Below are positions 9,031 through 16,452 of a stretch of 41,540 nucleotides of DNA, one piece after another. Location of the stretch: the NCBI RefSeq assembly GCF_009729555.1, contig NZ_WODC01000012.1:1-41540 (forward strand). The letters run 5' to 3'. The position numbers were made by a program, and so were the translations under genes. This DNA comes from Pseudodesulfovibrio alkaliphilus. Lineage in GTDB: Bacteria; Desulfobacterota; Desulfovibrionia; Desulfovibrionales; Desulfovibrionaceae. The stretch's first letter is position 1, and the number at the start of each line of letters is the position of its first letter. The notes under the pieces are model-generated. The model did not search any database. It saw nothing but the letters and a program-made list of their open reading frames with translations, and was not told the DNA's origin.

Positions 9031-10221
9031 ATGCAGCTCATATCGTCCCAGATGGCCAAATACGCCGAGCGTTCGTCCTGGATTCGCAAGATGTTTGAGG
9101 AAGGCATCCGGCTCAAGAAGGAATTCGGCGAGGATGCGGTCCATGACTTCAGTCTGGGCAACCCGGACCTGCCGCCGCCCCCGGCCATCAAGGAGGCCCT
9201 GGCAGACCTGGCCGCCCAGGCGGACCAGCCCTTTTTCCTCGGCTACATGCCCAACTTCGGCTACCCGGACGTACGCGAGAAGCTGGCCTTGGAGGTCTCC
9301 CGCGAGCAGGGAGTGTCTGTTCCCGCCGACAGTCTGGTCATCACCTGCGGTGCGGCCGGTGCGCTCAACGCCTTTTTCCGGGCCGTGCTGGACCCCGGCG
9401 ACCAGGTTCTGGCTCCGGCACCGTTTTTCGTCGAATACGGGTTCTACGCCGAAAACCACGGGGCCAGCCTTATCACCGTGCCCTCCAAGCCGCTCTCCTT
9501 TGAGCTCGATCTTGAGGCCATCGACGCGGCCATCACCCCCAGAACGCGGGTGGTGCTCATCAACTCGCCCAACAACCCCACTGGCGCGGTCTATTCCCGC
9601 GACGAACTCGAAGGGCTGGCCGCCATTCTCGCCCGCCACAGCCGGGAGAGGGACAGGCCCATCTTCATCCTCTCCGACGAGCCCTATCGTTTTCTGACCT
9701 TTGACGGCGTCGAGGTGCCAAGCGTCCTGCCCGTCTATCCCCACACCGTGGTCTGCTCCTCTTTTTCCAAGAACCTGAGCATGGCCGGCGAGCGAATCGG
9801 CTACGCCCTGATCAATCCGGCCATGGAGGGCCGCGAGGCCCTCGTTGCCTCCGTGATCATGGCCAACCGTATCCTCGGCTTTGTCAATGCCCCGGCCCTG
9901 GCCCAGCGGCTGCTCGGCAGGGCGCTGGGCAGCTCTGTGGACGTGGCCGTGTACGATGCCCGGCGCAAGGCCATGGCCCGTGTGCTCGACGCCGCTGGCC
10001 TGCGCTACACCATGCCGCGTGGCGCCTTCTACTTCTTCCCCGAGGCCCCCGGAGGTGATGATGTGGCCTTTTGCGCCACCCTCCAGGAGGAGAAAATCCT
10101 GGCCGTGCCCGGCACCGGCTTCGGCTATCCCGGTTATTTCCGCCTTGCCTTCTGCGTGGGCGAAGAGGTCATCGCCCGCTCGGCCGACGCCTTTGTCCGC
10201 GCCGTGGCCCGGGCTTCCTGA
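9031..10221 (+). CDS. Class I/II pyridoxal-phosphate aminotransferase
   Basis: This gene encodes 396 residues of the fold type I aspartate-aminotransferase family. The PLP Lys is K247 in SSFSKNLSMAGERIGY. NSPNNPTGAVYS and the strand FILSDEPYRF carry the Asn and the Asp/Tyr that bind the cofactor. The C-terminal PGTGFGYPGYFRLAFCV includes the substrate-carboxylate Arg. The conserved N-terminal 'VHDFSLGNPDLPPPPA' is seen often in delta-proteobacterial aminotransferases. The amino-acid substrate cannot be told from sequence. The ATG at 9031 has AAGGAG 6 nt upstream. It is a single gene closed by a strong terminator. Confidence 0.93.
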   Translation: MQLISSQMAKYAERSSWIRKMFEEGIRLKKEFGEDAVHDFSLGNPDLPPPPAIKEALADLAAQADQPFFLGYMPNFGYPDVREKLALEVSREQGVSVPADSLVITCGAAGALNAFFRAVLDPGDQVLAPAPFFVEYGFYAENHGASLITVPSKPLSFELDLEAIDAAITPRTRVVLINSPNNPTGAVYSRDELEGLAAILARHSRERDRPIFILSDEPYRFLTFDGVEVPSVLPVYPHTVVCSSFSKNLSMAGERIGYALINPAMEGREALVASVIMANRILGFVNAPALAQRLLGRALGSSVDVAVYDARRKAMARVLDAAGLRYTMPRGAFYFFPEAPGGDDVAFCATLQEEKILAVPGTGFGYPGYFRLAFCVGEEVIARSADAFVRAVARAS

Positions 10222-10250
10222 CCCCGGCCCGGACTCCCTTGAGACTCCTC

Positions 10251-10280
10251 GCCCCCGCACTTTCCCGCGGGGGCGTTTTT
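10251..10280 (+). terminator. Terminator of the aminotransferase gene
   Basis: GCCCCCGC and GCGGGGGC enclose a short loop (ACTTTCC), followed by GTTTTT at 10275-10280. It lies 30 nt downstream of the stop codon. Confidence 0.88.
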
Positions 10281-10477
10281 CGTGGCGTGGCCGACATGGC
10301 GGAGATGGAAGGCCCTGCCCGGAGTTCAAATATTTTGCCCTCCAGGGCGGTCTGGCCCGGCAAATCGAAATTTTTGAACTGCTCCTCAGGGAAAAAGGCC
10401 AGGGCAGAGAGAAAAGACGTTCGTGTAAGTGTTTGAAATGAAGATATTTAAACTTTTTCTTCGAGGTTGTCGTATTG

Positions 10478-10492
10478 TGGCACACCCGTTGC
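10478..10492 (+). promoter_or_regulatory. sigma-54-type -24/-12 promoter without an obvious coding target
   Basis: TGGCACACCCGTTGC matches the sigma-54 consensus TGGCAC-N5-TTGC with exact spacing, followed by T. Transcription would start near 10504. No rightward gene follows; instead a stable hairpin lies at about 10522-10556, suggesting a small RNA. There is also a sigma-54 activator gene in the window, but no evidence links them. Confidence 0.55.
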
Positions 10493-10521
10493 TAGGTTGA
10501 AAGTAACTTCCTTTTTTGCAC

Positions 10522-10556
10522 CGAGAAAAATCCAGGCCTCCGCAAGGGGGCCTTTC
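10522..10556. ncRNA. Stable hairpin: candidate small RNA or minus-strand terminator
   Basis: AGGCCTCC-GCAA-GGGGGCCT forms an 8-bp stem with a GNRA-like loop, flanked by CGAGAA and TTCTCG that can extend the stem. Read rightward it would start about 18 nt after the predicted sigma-54 start site. Read leftward it is followed by GGATTTTTCTC and would serve as a terminator. Both readings are compatible with the sequence; neither can be chosen without transcript data. Confidence 0.35.
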
Positions 10557-10590
10557 TCGTTGGCGCGGCGGCCGGGCGATTCTCCCCTCC

Positions 10591-10632
10591 AAAACGCGAA
10601 AAAGGCCCGGCCCCTGGAATCGGGTCCGGGCC
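10591..10632 (-). terminator. Terminator of the 57-residue protein gene
   Basis: A near-perfect 11-bp GC stem (10604-10614 with 10622-10632) is followed on the minus strand by TTTTTCGCGTTTT. It lies about 35 nt past the stop of the small basic protein gene. Confidence 0.75.
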
Positions 10633-10667
10633 CCTCGCCCGGCAAGGCCGGGCGGCGGACTGCGGGG

Positions 10668-10841
10668 TCAGCCATCCTGGTCCTGGGGGCTGTGGCCGGT
10701 TTCCTGGTGGTCCTCGTCCTCGTCATGCTCCTGAGGGTCGCCGTCCTTGCGTTCCTGTTTGCGCTGGAGCTTTTCCGCCTTTTTCTTCTTCTTTGCCAGT
10801 TCCTTCTGTCTTTTTTCAAAGGAGTAGTTGCGCTTGACCAA
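10668..10841 (-). CDS. Small highly charged conserved-type protein (57 aa)
   Basis: A short gene starting at TTG (10841) with AGGAGG 4 nt upstream. The product begins (M)VKRNYSFEKRQKELAKKKKA. I recall similar 'NYSFEKRQKEL-KKKKK' small proteins annotated as hypothetical in Desulfovibrio and Pseudomonas-type genomes. The first half is basic and helical, and the second half is acidic and His/Gln-rich (EHDEDEDHQETGHSPQDQDG). No function is known to me; RNA or ribosome association would be a guess. It has its own strong terminator, which supports expression. It lies 95 nt downstream of the RRM protein gene, beyond that gene's terminator. Confidence 0.7.
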   Translation of the reverse strand: MVKRNYSFEKRQKELAKKKKKAEKLQRKQERKDGDPQEHDEDEDHQETGHSPQDQDG

Positions 10842-10871
10842 AAGACCTCCTGGGTGAAACGGGATGAAAGC

Positions 10872-10905
10872 AAAAGCGCCCGCCTCCCCTGGGAGAGGCG
10901 GGCGC
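10872..10905 (-). terminator. Terminator of the RRM protein gene
   Basis: A perfect 11-bp stem (GCGCCCGCCTC, 10876-10886, with 10895-10905) is followed on the minus strand by TTTTGCTTTC. It begins 31 nt after the RRM gene stop. Confidence 0.85.
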
Positions 10906-10936
10906 CGCAGGCCGTGCTATAGCCTGAAAATGGGGG

Positions 10937-11200
10937 CTACCAACGGGGGCGCTCCGCACGGGGCTTGGCTTCGTTGACCTTGATGTTGCGGCCGCCAAAG
11001 TCCTTGCCGTCCAGGTTCTCGATGGCCTCCAGGGCGCCGGCGTCGTCCATTTCGACAAAGCCGAAGCCACGCGGACGGCCAGTCTCGCGATCCTCGATGA
11101 GTTTGACAGAAGTCACCTCGCCGTAGGCGCCGAAAGCGGCACGAACGTCTTCTTCGGTGGCGGACCAGGGCAGATTGCCGACATAGATGTTCTTGGACAT
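10937..11200 (-). CDS. Single-RRM RNA-binding protein
   Basis: This gene encodes 87 residues made almost entirely of one RNA-recognition motif. RNP2 is IYVGNLPW (5-12) and RNP1 is RGFGFVEM (44-51), with the aromatic residues that stack on RNA. The C-terminus is short and basic (NEAKPRAERPRW). Bacterial RRM proteins of this kind bind single-stranded RNA and are often cold- or stress-induced. The start at 11200 is set by the conserved N-terminus MSKNIYVGNL, with AGGAG upstream. The leader is long (about 170 nt) and contains a hairpin, which suggests post-transcriptional control. Confidence 0.95.
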   Translation of the reverse strand: MSKNIYVGNLPWSATEEDVRAAFGAYGEVTSVKLIEDRETGRPRGFGFVEMDDAGALEAIENLDGKDFGGRNIKVNEAKPRAERPRW

Positions 11201-11260
11201 GGAAAAAAGTCTCCTGAAAAAATGAATGACTGCGCTTGGTTCCCGTGCACCAAACTTAAG

Positions 11261-11289
11261 GAAGCAGCGAACAAGATGCACGCTGCTTC
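11261..11289 (-). promoter_or_regulatory. Hairpin in the leader of the RRM protein mRNA
   Basis: GAAGCAGCG and CGCTGCTTC form a perfect 9-bp stem with an 11-nt loop, about 60 nt upstream of the RRM start codon. No U-tract follows, so it is not a simple terminator. It may be an autoregulatory or cold-responsive element. An AT-rich stretch (TATTATA) near 11360 on the minus strand could hold the promoter. Confidence 0.4.
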
Positions 11290-11472
11290 TTGATATGCCT
11301 GTTTCGATTCAAACCAGCGTCGGACAACATTCAGACCGCGCCTCCACGGGTGCCGCTGGTATAATATGCTAAACCGTAAGCCACGGAAAAACAAAAATCA
11401 AGGGGGTGTGATTGGTTTTCTGTTTTTTTTCTGCAAGACGGATATGTTGTGCAGAGTCGCGTCAGCAGGCGT

Positions 11473-12699
11473 TCAGGGGGGCGTGTTTCCGTTCCCTGGT
11501 TTGTTCCGGCGTCCGAACCGGGAAATCAGCGAAGAAAGCGGGCCTCCGGTCCGACTGCCCCTAGAGGCGGTGCGGTTTTTCTGGCGCGATGGCTTGGGAT
11601 CGGTGTCATTGCTCTCGGGGGTCTGGTGTTTGCCCGGAGCCGCTGCTCTTTTGATAGTGTTGACTGCGCTCTTGGCCGTTTGGCCGAGCCTTTGACCGAG
11701 CCTGGCCACGGAGCGGCGGAGGCCCCTGGCCCCGTTGCCCATGGATTCGACTGTTCCGGCGGCAGCATCGCCCATGTTGCGAAAGACGCGAGCCGAACCG
11801 GCCCGCATGGCGCTGGTGGAGCCCTTGACCAGCACACGGGTGACGTAGAGGACCGTATCCGCGCTCAAGGTCATGAACACCCGCGATGCCTCCAGGGTGG
11901 CCGAGCGGCGCATGGCCCCCCGGGCCTCAAGGCTCAGGTCGAGATAGTTGCGGGCCACGATGCCGCAGCGCAGGGCCAGCAGGCAGTTGGTGGTGCCGCT
12001 GAGGACCGAGGCGGTGATGACCCCGGCCACGGCCTGGGCGCCCGGAACGGCCCCGATAGCCGAGCCGCCCACCAGCGGCCCCATGAGTTCGCGTACGTAT
12101 TCGTCCACGCCCAGTTCGTCCACGGAACCGGCCAGCAGTGAGGTGGCTGCTATGTTGGCATAGAGGTTGATCGTTTCGCGATAGTGCGGCCGCTGGTTGT
12201 ACAGGCGCGAAAGCCGCCATGTGAGCCGGGAGATGAGAAAGAGGACCACCAGCGAGTCGAGGCGGCCGTTTTGGGCCAGGGCAGTGCTGATGAACACCTG
12301 TCGGGCCGTGGTCCTGATTTCGGCATCGGCCCGTTGGCGCAGGAAGGACAGCCCTGCCTCGAGGTCGGCGTCCGACTCCACGTTGATGCCCGCCTCGCGC
12401 AGCGTCTTGTTGCGCGTCAGCCGCTGGACCATGGCCCTGCGGAACCCGGCCATCTCCGCGGGGGTCGGGTCCGCATGGACGAGCAGGGGTCTTGGCCGCA
12501 GAAAGGCTGCCCTGAGCGCCCAGCCAAGCGAGACCAGGACCGGGGCGAGCAGCGCCCAGTAGGCCCAAGGTTCAAAGGCCGGGTCGAAGCGCCCGGCAAA
12601 GGCGGCCAGCCCGGCCACGCAGTCGTGCAGGAAAACCAGGAACCAGGCCACGATGATCACCCCGGTCAGGGCGAGGAGGTTCTTCATGTATCGGGGCAT
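11473..12699 (-). CDS. YcjF/DUF697-like inner-membrane protein
   Basis: This gene encodes 408 residues. Two hydrophobic segments lie near the N-terminus (about 5-30 and 45-65). A DUF697-type domain follows, with GGSAIGAVPGAQAVAGVITA and 'TNCLLALRCGIVARNYL' around residues 210-260. The last 70 residues are polar, basic and low-complexity and probably disordered. DUF697/YcjF proteins are inner-membrane proteins of unclear function, sometimes linked to GTPases, but no GTPase partner is adjacent. It is a single minus-strand gene separated from mrp by a hairpin. The start could alternatively be the Met five codons in; the first ATG was kept. Confidence 0.75.
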   Translation of the reverse strand: MPRYMKNLLALTGVIIVAWFLVFLHDCVAGLAAFAGRFDPAFEPWAYWALLAPVLVSLGWALRAAFLRPRPLLVHADPTPAEMAGFRRAMVQRLTRNKTLREAGINVESDADLEAGLSFLRQRADAEIRTTARQVFISTALAQNGRLDSLVVLFLISRLTWRLSRLYNQRPHYRETINLYANIAATSLLAGSVDELGVDEYVRELMGPLVGGSAIGAVPGAQAVAGVITASVLSGTTNCLLALRCGIVARNYLDLSLEARGAMRRSATLEASRVFMTLSADTVLYVTRVLVKGSTSAMRAGSARVFRNMGDAAAGTVESMGNGARGLRRSVARLGQRLGQTAKSAVNTIKRAAAPGKHQTPESNDTDPKPSRQKNRTASRGSRTGGPLSSLISRFGRRNKPGNGNTPP

Positions 12700-12738
12700 G
12701 GCCGATCAATACCCTGTTTGCGGGCCGGTGCAAAGACG

Positions 12739-12768
12739 GGAAAAGGCCGGGATGAGCATCCCGGCCTT
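12739..12768 (-). terminator. Terminator of mrp
   Basis: AAGGCCGGGATG-AG-CATCCCGGCCTT is a perfect 12-bp palindrome followed on the minus strand by TT after the stem (TTTT counting the stem base). It starts 14 nt after the mrp stop. Confidence 0.75.
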
Positions 12769-12782
12769 GACTGATGGCAGGT

Positions 12783-13643
12783 TTATTCCGGGAAGGCGAG
12801 CAGGGGTTCGATGACCTGCTGCATGGCCTTGCCCGTGGCCGTGTCGCGGTGGATCTTCATGAATGGGTAGCCCTCGTCGCCCGAGGCGGTCACCTCGGGG
12901 TCAAGGGGAATGCGGCCCAGGAAGCGGACGCCCGCCTCTTTGGCCAGGGCCTCGCCGCCCCCGGCATTGAAGATGTTGTGGACTGCGCCGCAGTCCGGGC
13001 AGGCGAAGCCGGACATGTTCTCGACTATGCCGAGGACGCGGTTGCCAAGTTCGCCCACAAAGGAAACCGAGCGGCGCACATCGTCTACGGCTACGCCCTG
13101 AGGGGTGGTGACGATGACCGCGATGGCCGTGGGGCCAAGGGTCTGGAGAGTGGAAAGGGGCTCGTCGCCCGTGCCGGGAGGACAGTCCACAACAAGGAAG
13201 TCGAGGTCGCCCCACATGACATCCTCGACGAACTGCTTGATCAGGCCCATCTTGACCGGCCCGCGCCAGATGACGGCCTGACGGTCGTCCTCAAGCAGGA
13301 AGCCCAGCGACATGACGGATAGATTCCGGCTCCAGGACACGGGCTCCATGATCTGGTCGCCCATGTGGGGCTTTTGACCCTTGAGGGAGAGCAGGCGCGG
13401 AATGCTCGGCCCGTGGACATCCACGTCGAGCAGCCCGACTTTCTTGCCCGCCAGGGACAGGGCCACCGCAATGTTGGCGGCCACGGTGGACTTGCCCACC
13501 CCGCCCTTGCCGGACATGACCACGATCTTGTGTTTGATGCGGCCCAAGGTCTTCTGAAGCTTTTCCTCGCCCTTGTCGCACCCTGTGCTGCTGGAACAGC
13601 TGCCGTCCGGCGCGGCCGAGGCGCACCCGCTGCATTCGCTCAT
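12783..13643 (-). CDS. mrp: Mrp/NBP35-type Fe-S carrier ATPase
   Basis: This gene encodes 286 residues. The deviant Walker A is SGKGGVGKST (44-53), with LLDVDVHGPSIPRLL next and the Walker B-like FLVVDCPPGTGDE. The CxxC pair that bridges the Fe-S cluster in the dimer is in FACPDCG. An N-terminal Cys-rich tail (Cys at 4, 7, 16 and 22) is common in anaerobes and may hold a second cluster. The protein is a cytoplasmic scaffold or carrier for Fe-S cluster assembly. GGGAG precedes the ATG by 6 nt. The neighbouring NifX-like gene, on the same strand 102 nt upstream, fits a shared Fe-S/metal-cofactor role. Confidence 0.95.
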   Translation of the reverse strand: MSECSGCASAAPDGSCSSSTGCDKGEEKLQKTLGRIKHKIVVMSGKGGVGKSTVAANIAVALSLAGKKVGLLDVDVHGPSIPRLLSLKGQKPHMGDQIMEPVSWSRNLSVMSLGFLLEDDRQAVIWRGPVKMGLIKQFVEDVMWGDLDFLVVDCPPGTGDEPLSTLQTLGPTAIAVIVTTPQGVAVDDVRRSVSFVGELGNRVLGIVENMSGFACPDCGAVHNIFNAGGGEALAKEAGVRFLGRIPLDPEVTASGDEGYPFMKIHRDTATGKAMQQVIEPLLAFPE

Positions 13644-13745
13644 GATCTTCTCCCGAGAAAACGGCCCAGGGCCGCCTGATGGTGTTGATGGTTCCGGGTG
13701 TCAGGCCCGGTGCACGCCAAAGAAATACCCGCAGTCAGGAAAAAG

Positions 13746-14126
13746 TCAAACATGGCCCGTGTCCGGCGCGGCGGGGCACTCGGGCGCACCGGGCATGACC
13801 AGCCGCGAGAGGCCCCCGCGCCCCAGGGCGTCCATGACTTCATGGATGCCTCCCGTGAGCCAGGGAATGACATGCACCCCGCCCTGTTCGAGCAGGGCGC
13901 GGGTGTCGGCGCAGATGGCGCCGCACAGCAAAAGGGATACCCCGCAGGCCAATATGGCGGATGTCCTGTCCATAGGGTCCTTTGAGGGAAGGGATAGGCG
14001 GCCTGCGGGGTAAATCGAATCGTCACGCATTTCAAACAGCTTGTACTCGTCCGCGTTTTCGCAGACGGATGCCAGGCGGTCCTTGTAGCACGCCAAACAA
14101 AGTAGCGTTCCGGTTTCATGCCGCAT
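13746..14126 (-). CDS. NifX/NifB-associated-type (dinitrogenase FeMo-cofactor biosynthesis domain) protein
   Basis: This gene encodes 126 residues. LLCLACYKDRLASVCENADEYKL, then 'PSKDPMDRTSAILACGVSLLLCGAICADT' and 'VIPWLTGGIHEVMDAL', follow the ribonuclease-H-like NifX/NafY pattern seen in small Mo/Fe-S carriers of sulfate reducers. These proteins bind metal-cluster precursors; homologues occur widely outside nitrogen fixation. Cys residues near the N-terminus may be ligands. No glycine-rich His tail is present. Start choice is uncertain: ATG at 14126 or GTG at 14135, neither with a strong ribosome-binding site. It is paired with mrp downstream. Confidence 0.72.
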   Translation of the reverse strand: MRHETGTLLCLACYKDRLASVCENADEYKLFEMRDDSIYPAGRLSLPSKDPMDRTSAILACGVSLLLCGAICADTRALLEQGGVHVIPWLTGGIHEVMDALGRGGLSRLVMPGAPECPAAPDTGHV

Positions 14127-14232
14127 GCGTTGCACTTCGCCAGGACCATTCCGACATGCCTTGCTTTAAGCATCAAGCGTGCCATCAGAAAAAGTCTATA
14201 ATTTCAAGCTTTATCTAAAAAAGAAGAAAAAA

Positions 14233-14282
14233 CAGGGCGAAAAAAACGCCAAAACAAGGCGCAAGGGCTAATTATTCGCCCT
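14233..14282 (-). terminator. Terminator of the sigma-54 activator gene
   Basis: CGCC-TTGTTTT-GGCG followed by TTTTTTT on the minus strand (stem 14247-14261) forms an intrinsic terminator. A longer pairing of AGGGCGA (14276-14282) with TCGCCCT (14234-14240) can enclose it and overlaps the stop codon. Confidence 0.75.
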
Positions 14283-15606
14283 AAGGATGGGTGTCGTCAG
14301 CCAGGAGGCGGCGCAGGGTGTCCTTGGAAATGCCCAGTTCGCGGCAGGCGGCCATCTTGCGTCCATTGTTGCGCTCCAGGGCGCGGTGGGCGGCGCGGCG
14401 CTTGATTTCCTCCATGCTGCCGCCCAGGCCGTTGTCCGAGACTGGGCGGTCGCCCGGGTGCAGGTATTCGGGCAGATGCTCCACCTGGATGAATCCCTTG
14501 GCGCAGAGGATGAAGGCGTATTCGAGGATGTTCTCCAGTTCGCGGACGTTTCCCGGATAGTCGTGACGCATGAGCAGGTGCAGCGCGTCTTCGCTCAGGC
14601 CGCGAACGTGTTTGCCCTGGATCGCGTTGAACTCGTTCACGAAGTGGTCGGTCAGCAGCGGAATGTCCTCGCGCCGTTCCGAGAGGGGCGGCAGGCGCAG
14701 AGTGACCACATTGAGGCGGTAGTAGAGGTCCTGACGGAAGGCGCCCTCGGCCACTCGGGCGGTCAGGTCGCGGTTGGTGGCCGCGACAACGCGCACATCC
14801 GCCTTGACAGGAGCCAACCCGCCCAGGGGTTCATAGGTCTTTTCCTGCAGAAAGCGCAGCAGCTTGACCTGGAGGTTGCCCGGCAGGTCCCCGATCTCGT
14901 CGAGAAACACGGTGCCGCCTTCGGCCAGGGCGATGCGGCCGGGCTTGTCGGTGCGGGCGTCGGTAAAGGCCCCGGCCTTGTAGCCGAAGAGTTCGGATTC
15001 GAGCAGGGTGTCGGGCAGGGCGCCGCAGTTGACGGCCACAAAGGGGCCGCCCTTGCGCGGACTGAGCGAGTGGATGGCGCGGGCAAAGAGTTCCTTGCCC
15101 GTGCCCGAGGGGCCAAGGAGGAGAGTGGTGGCCTGGCTGGCGCTGACCTGGGGGAGGATGCCGAAGAGTTTTTCCAGCGCCGGGCTGCGGCCCACGATGT
15201 CCTCGAACCGATAGAGGGCCTCAACCTTGCGGCGCATGACGTGGATTTCGGTCAGGTCGCGAAAGGTCTCCACGCCGCCCACCACCTCGCCGTCCGCGTT
15301 CCGCAGGGCCGAGGCCGAGATGGAGACCGGCACCCGGGTGCCGTCGCCCCGGACGATGAAGATGGATTTGTTGACCACGCGGTCTCCCCGGCGGATGCAG
15401 TGGGCCATGGCGCACTGGCCGTCGCACAGGCTGGAGCGCAGCACGTCCCAGCATTTGCGGCCCAGGGCCTCGGCGGCCGGGATGCCGGTGATGCGCTGGG
15501 CCGACTCGTTGAAGTAGGTCACGTTCCAGTCGGCGTCCACGGTGAAGAGCCCGTCCGCGATGGAGGCGAAGACCTCTTCAAGGGGCAGGTTGCGGGGAAA
15601 GGACAT
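14281..15606 (-). CDS. PAS-AAA+-Fis sigma-54-dependent transcriptional activator
   Basis: This gene encodes 441 residues. The PAS sensor spans about 1-120, with a Cys cluster at C52, C61, C65 and C70. The AAA+ domain (about 133-365) has Walker A GPSGTGKE (165-172) and Walker B GTVFLDEIGD (231-240). The sigma-54 contact loop reads GAFTDA (212-217) instead of GAFTGA. A Fis-type helix-turn-helix ends the protein (RKMAACRELGISKDTLRRLL). It would activate sigma-54 promoters in response to a PAS signal; the Cys cluster suggests redox, metal or Fe-S sensing, which is inference. It sits 122 nt downstream of hypB on the same strand, beyond a hairpin. Its target genes are unknown. Confidence 0.9.
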   Translation of the reverse strand: MSFPRNLPLEEVFASIADGLFTVDADWNVTYFNESAQRITGIPAAEALGRKCWDVLRSSLCDGQCAMAHCIRRGDRVVNKSIFIVRGDGTRVPVSISASALRNADGEVVGGVETFRDLTEIHVMRRKVEALYRFEDIVGRSPALEKLFGILPQVSASQATTLLLGPSGTGKELFARAIHSLSPRKGGPFVAVNCGALPDTLLESELFGYKAGAFTDARTDKPGRIALAEGGTVFLDEIGDLPGNLQVKLLRFLQEKTYEPLGGLAPVKADVRVVAATNRDLTARVAEGAFRQDLYYRLNVVTLRLPPLSERREDIPLLTDHFVNEFNAIQGKHVRGLSEDALHLLMRHDYPGNVRELENILEYAFILCAKGFIQVEHLPEYLHPGDRPVSDNGLGGSMEEIKRRAAHRALERNNGRKMAACRELGISKDTLRRLLADDTHP

Positions 15607-15670
15607 GGGGGGACCATACCCCCTGGCGCGGGTTATGCCAATGGGGCGTGGCGGCCTTTTGCCGCCGGGA

Positions 15671-15704
15671 CGAGAAACCCCCTCCGGCGCAAGGCCGGGG
15701 GGGG
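15671..15704 (-). terminator. Terminator of hypAB
   Basis: On the minus strand a C-rich arm ending CCCCGGC, a short loop CTTGC and GCCGGAGGGGG form a strong GC stem followed by TTTCTCG. It lies 25-55 nt past the hypB stop. Confidence 0.6.
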
Positions 15705-15728
15705 CAAGCCATTGTAACGGGATGCGGT

Positions 15729-16397
15729 CTATTTGCCTGCGAGTTTTTCGGCCCGTTTCCGGCGCAGCCAGTCGTACCAGGCGTCCATGTTCTCGCCGGT
15801 TCGGGCGGACATGGCGATGACCTCAATGTCCTTGTTCAGGGTGCGGGCGTGTCCGGAAGCCTTGTCCAGGTCGAAATCCACATAGGGCAGGAGGTCCACC
15901 TTGTTGAGCAGCATGACCGAGGAGATGTGGAACATGAGGGGGTACTTCTCGGGCTTGTCGTCCCCCTCGGCCACGGACAGGAGCGTGACCTTGTGGTCCT
16001 CGCCCACCTCGAACTCGGCCGGGCATACGAGGTTGCCCACATTCTCCACAAAGAGGATGTCCACTGCGTCCATGTCCAGGGCCTTGATGGCGTCAAGCAC
16101 CATGCCCGAATCCAGATGACAGCCGCCCTCGGTGTTGATCTGCACTGCCTGGGCGCCTGTGGCGGCCACGCGCCGGGCGTCGTTGTCGGTCTGCAGGTCG
16201 CCCTCGACCACGGCCATGCGGAACTCGTCCTTCAGGTCGGTCAGGGTGCGTTCAAGTACCGTGGTCTTGCCCGCGCCGGGCGAGCTCATCAGGTTCAGAC
16301 AGAGAATCTTCTTGGCCCTGAAGGTGGCGCGCAGCTCTTCGGCGAGCCGGTCGTTGGCTTCGAGCACGTTGCGGACGATGGTTACTTCCTTGGACAT
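15729..16397 (-). CDS. hypB: Hydrogenase nickel incorporation GTPase HypB
   Basis: This gene encodes 222 residues. The SIMIBI-class GTPase P-loop is SSPGAGKT (38-45), followed by VVEGDLQTDNDARR, the metal-site region 'NVGNLVCPAEFEVGED', and the base-specificity motif LNKVDLLPY. HypB hydrolyses GTP to drive nickel delivery, with HypA, into NiFe-hydrogenase large subunits in the cytoplasm. The N-terminus lacks the poly-His nickel-storage stretch and the CxxCGC motif of E. coli HypB, so it is the short form. AGAGGTGG lies upstream of the ATG at 16397. It follows hypA by 55 nt on the same strand. Confidence 0.97.
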   Translation of the reverse strand: MSKEVTIVRNVLEANDRLAEELRATFRAKKILCLNLMSSPGAGKTTVLERTLTDLKDEFRMAVVEGDLQTDNDARRVAATGAQAVQINTEGGCHLDSGMVLDAIKALDMDAVDILFVENVGNLVCPAEFEVGEDHKVTLLSVAEGDDKPEKYPLMFHISSVMLLNKVDLLPYVDFDLDKASGHARTLNKDIEVIAMSARTGENMDAWYDWLRRKRAEKLAGK

Positions 16398-16452
16398 GAG
16401 CCACCTCTTTGTCGTTGCGCCGGAGCGGTGAAAAAACTGCGGCTTGCGGCCG

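Noticed and set aside
9004-10485. A 493-codon minus-strand frame
   Set aside because: It is antisense to the aminotransferase, whose motifs are clear; the frame has no family-like sequence.
11449-12141. A 230-codon plus-strand frame
   Set aside because: It lies antisense to the DUF697-like gene and has the composition of a GC-rich shadow.
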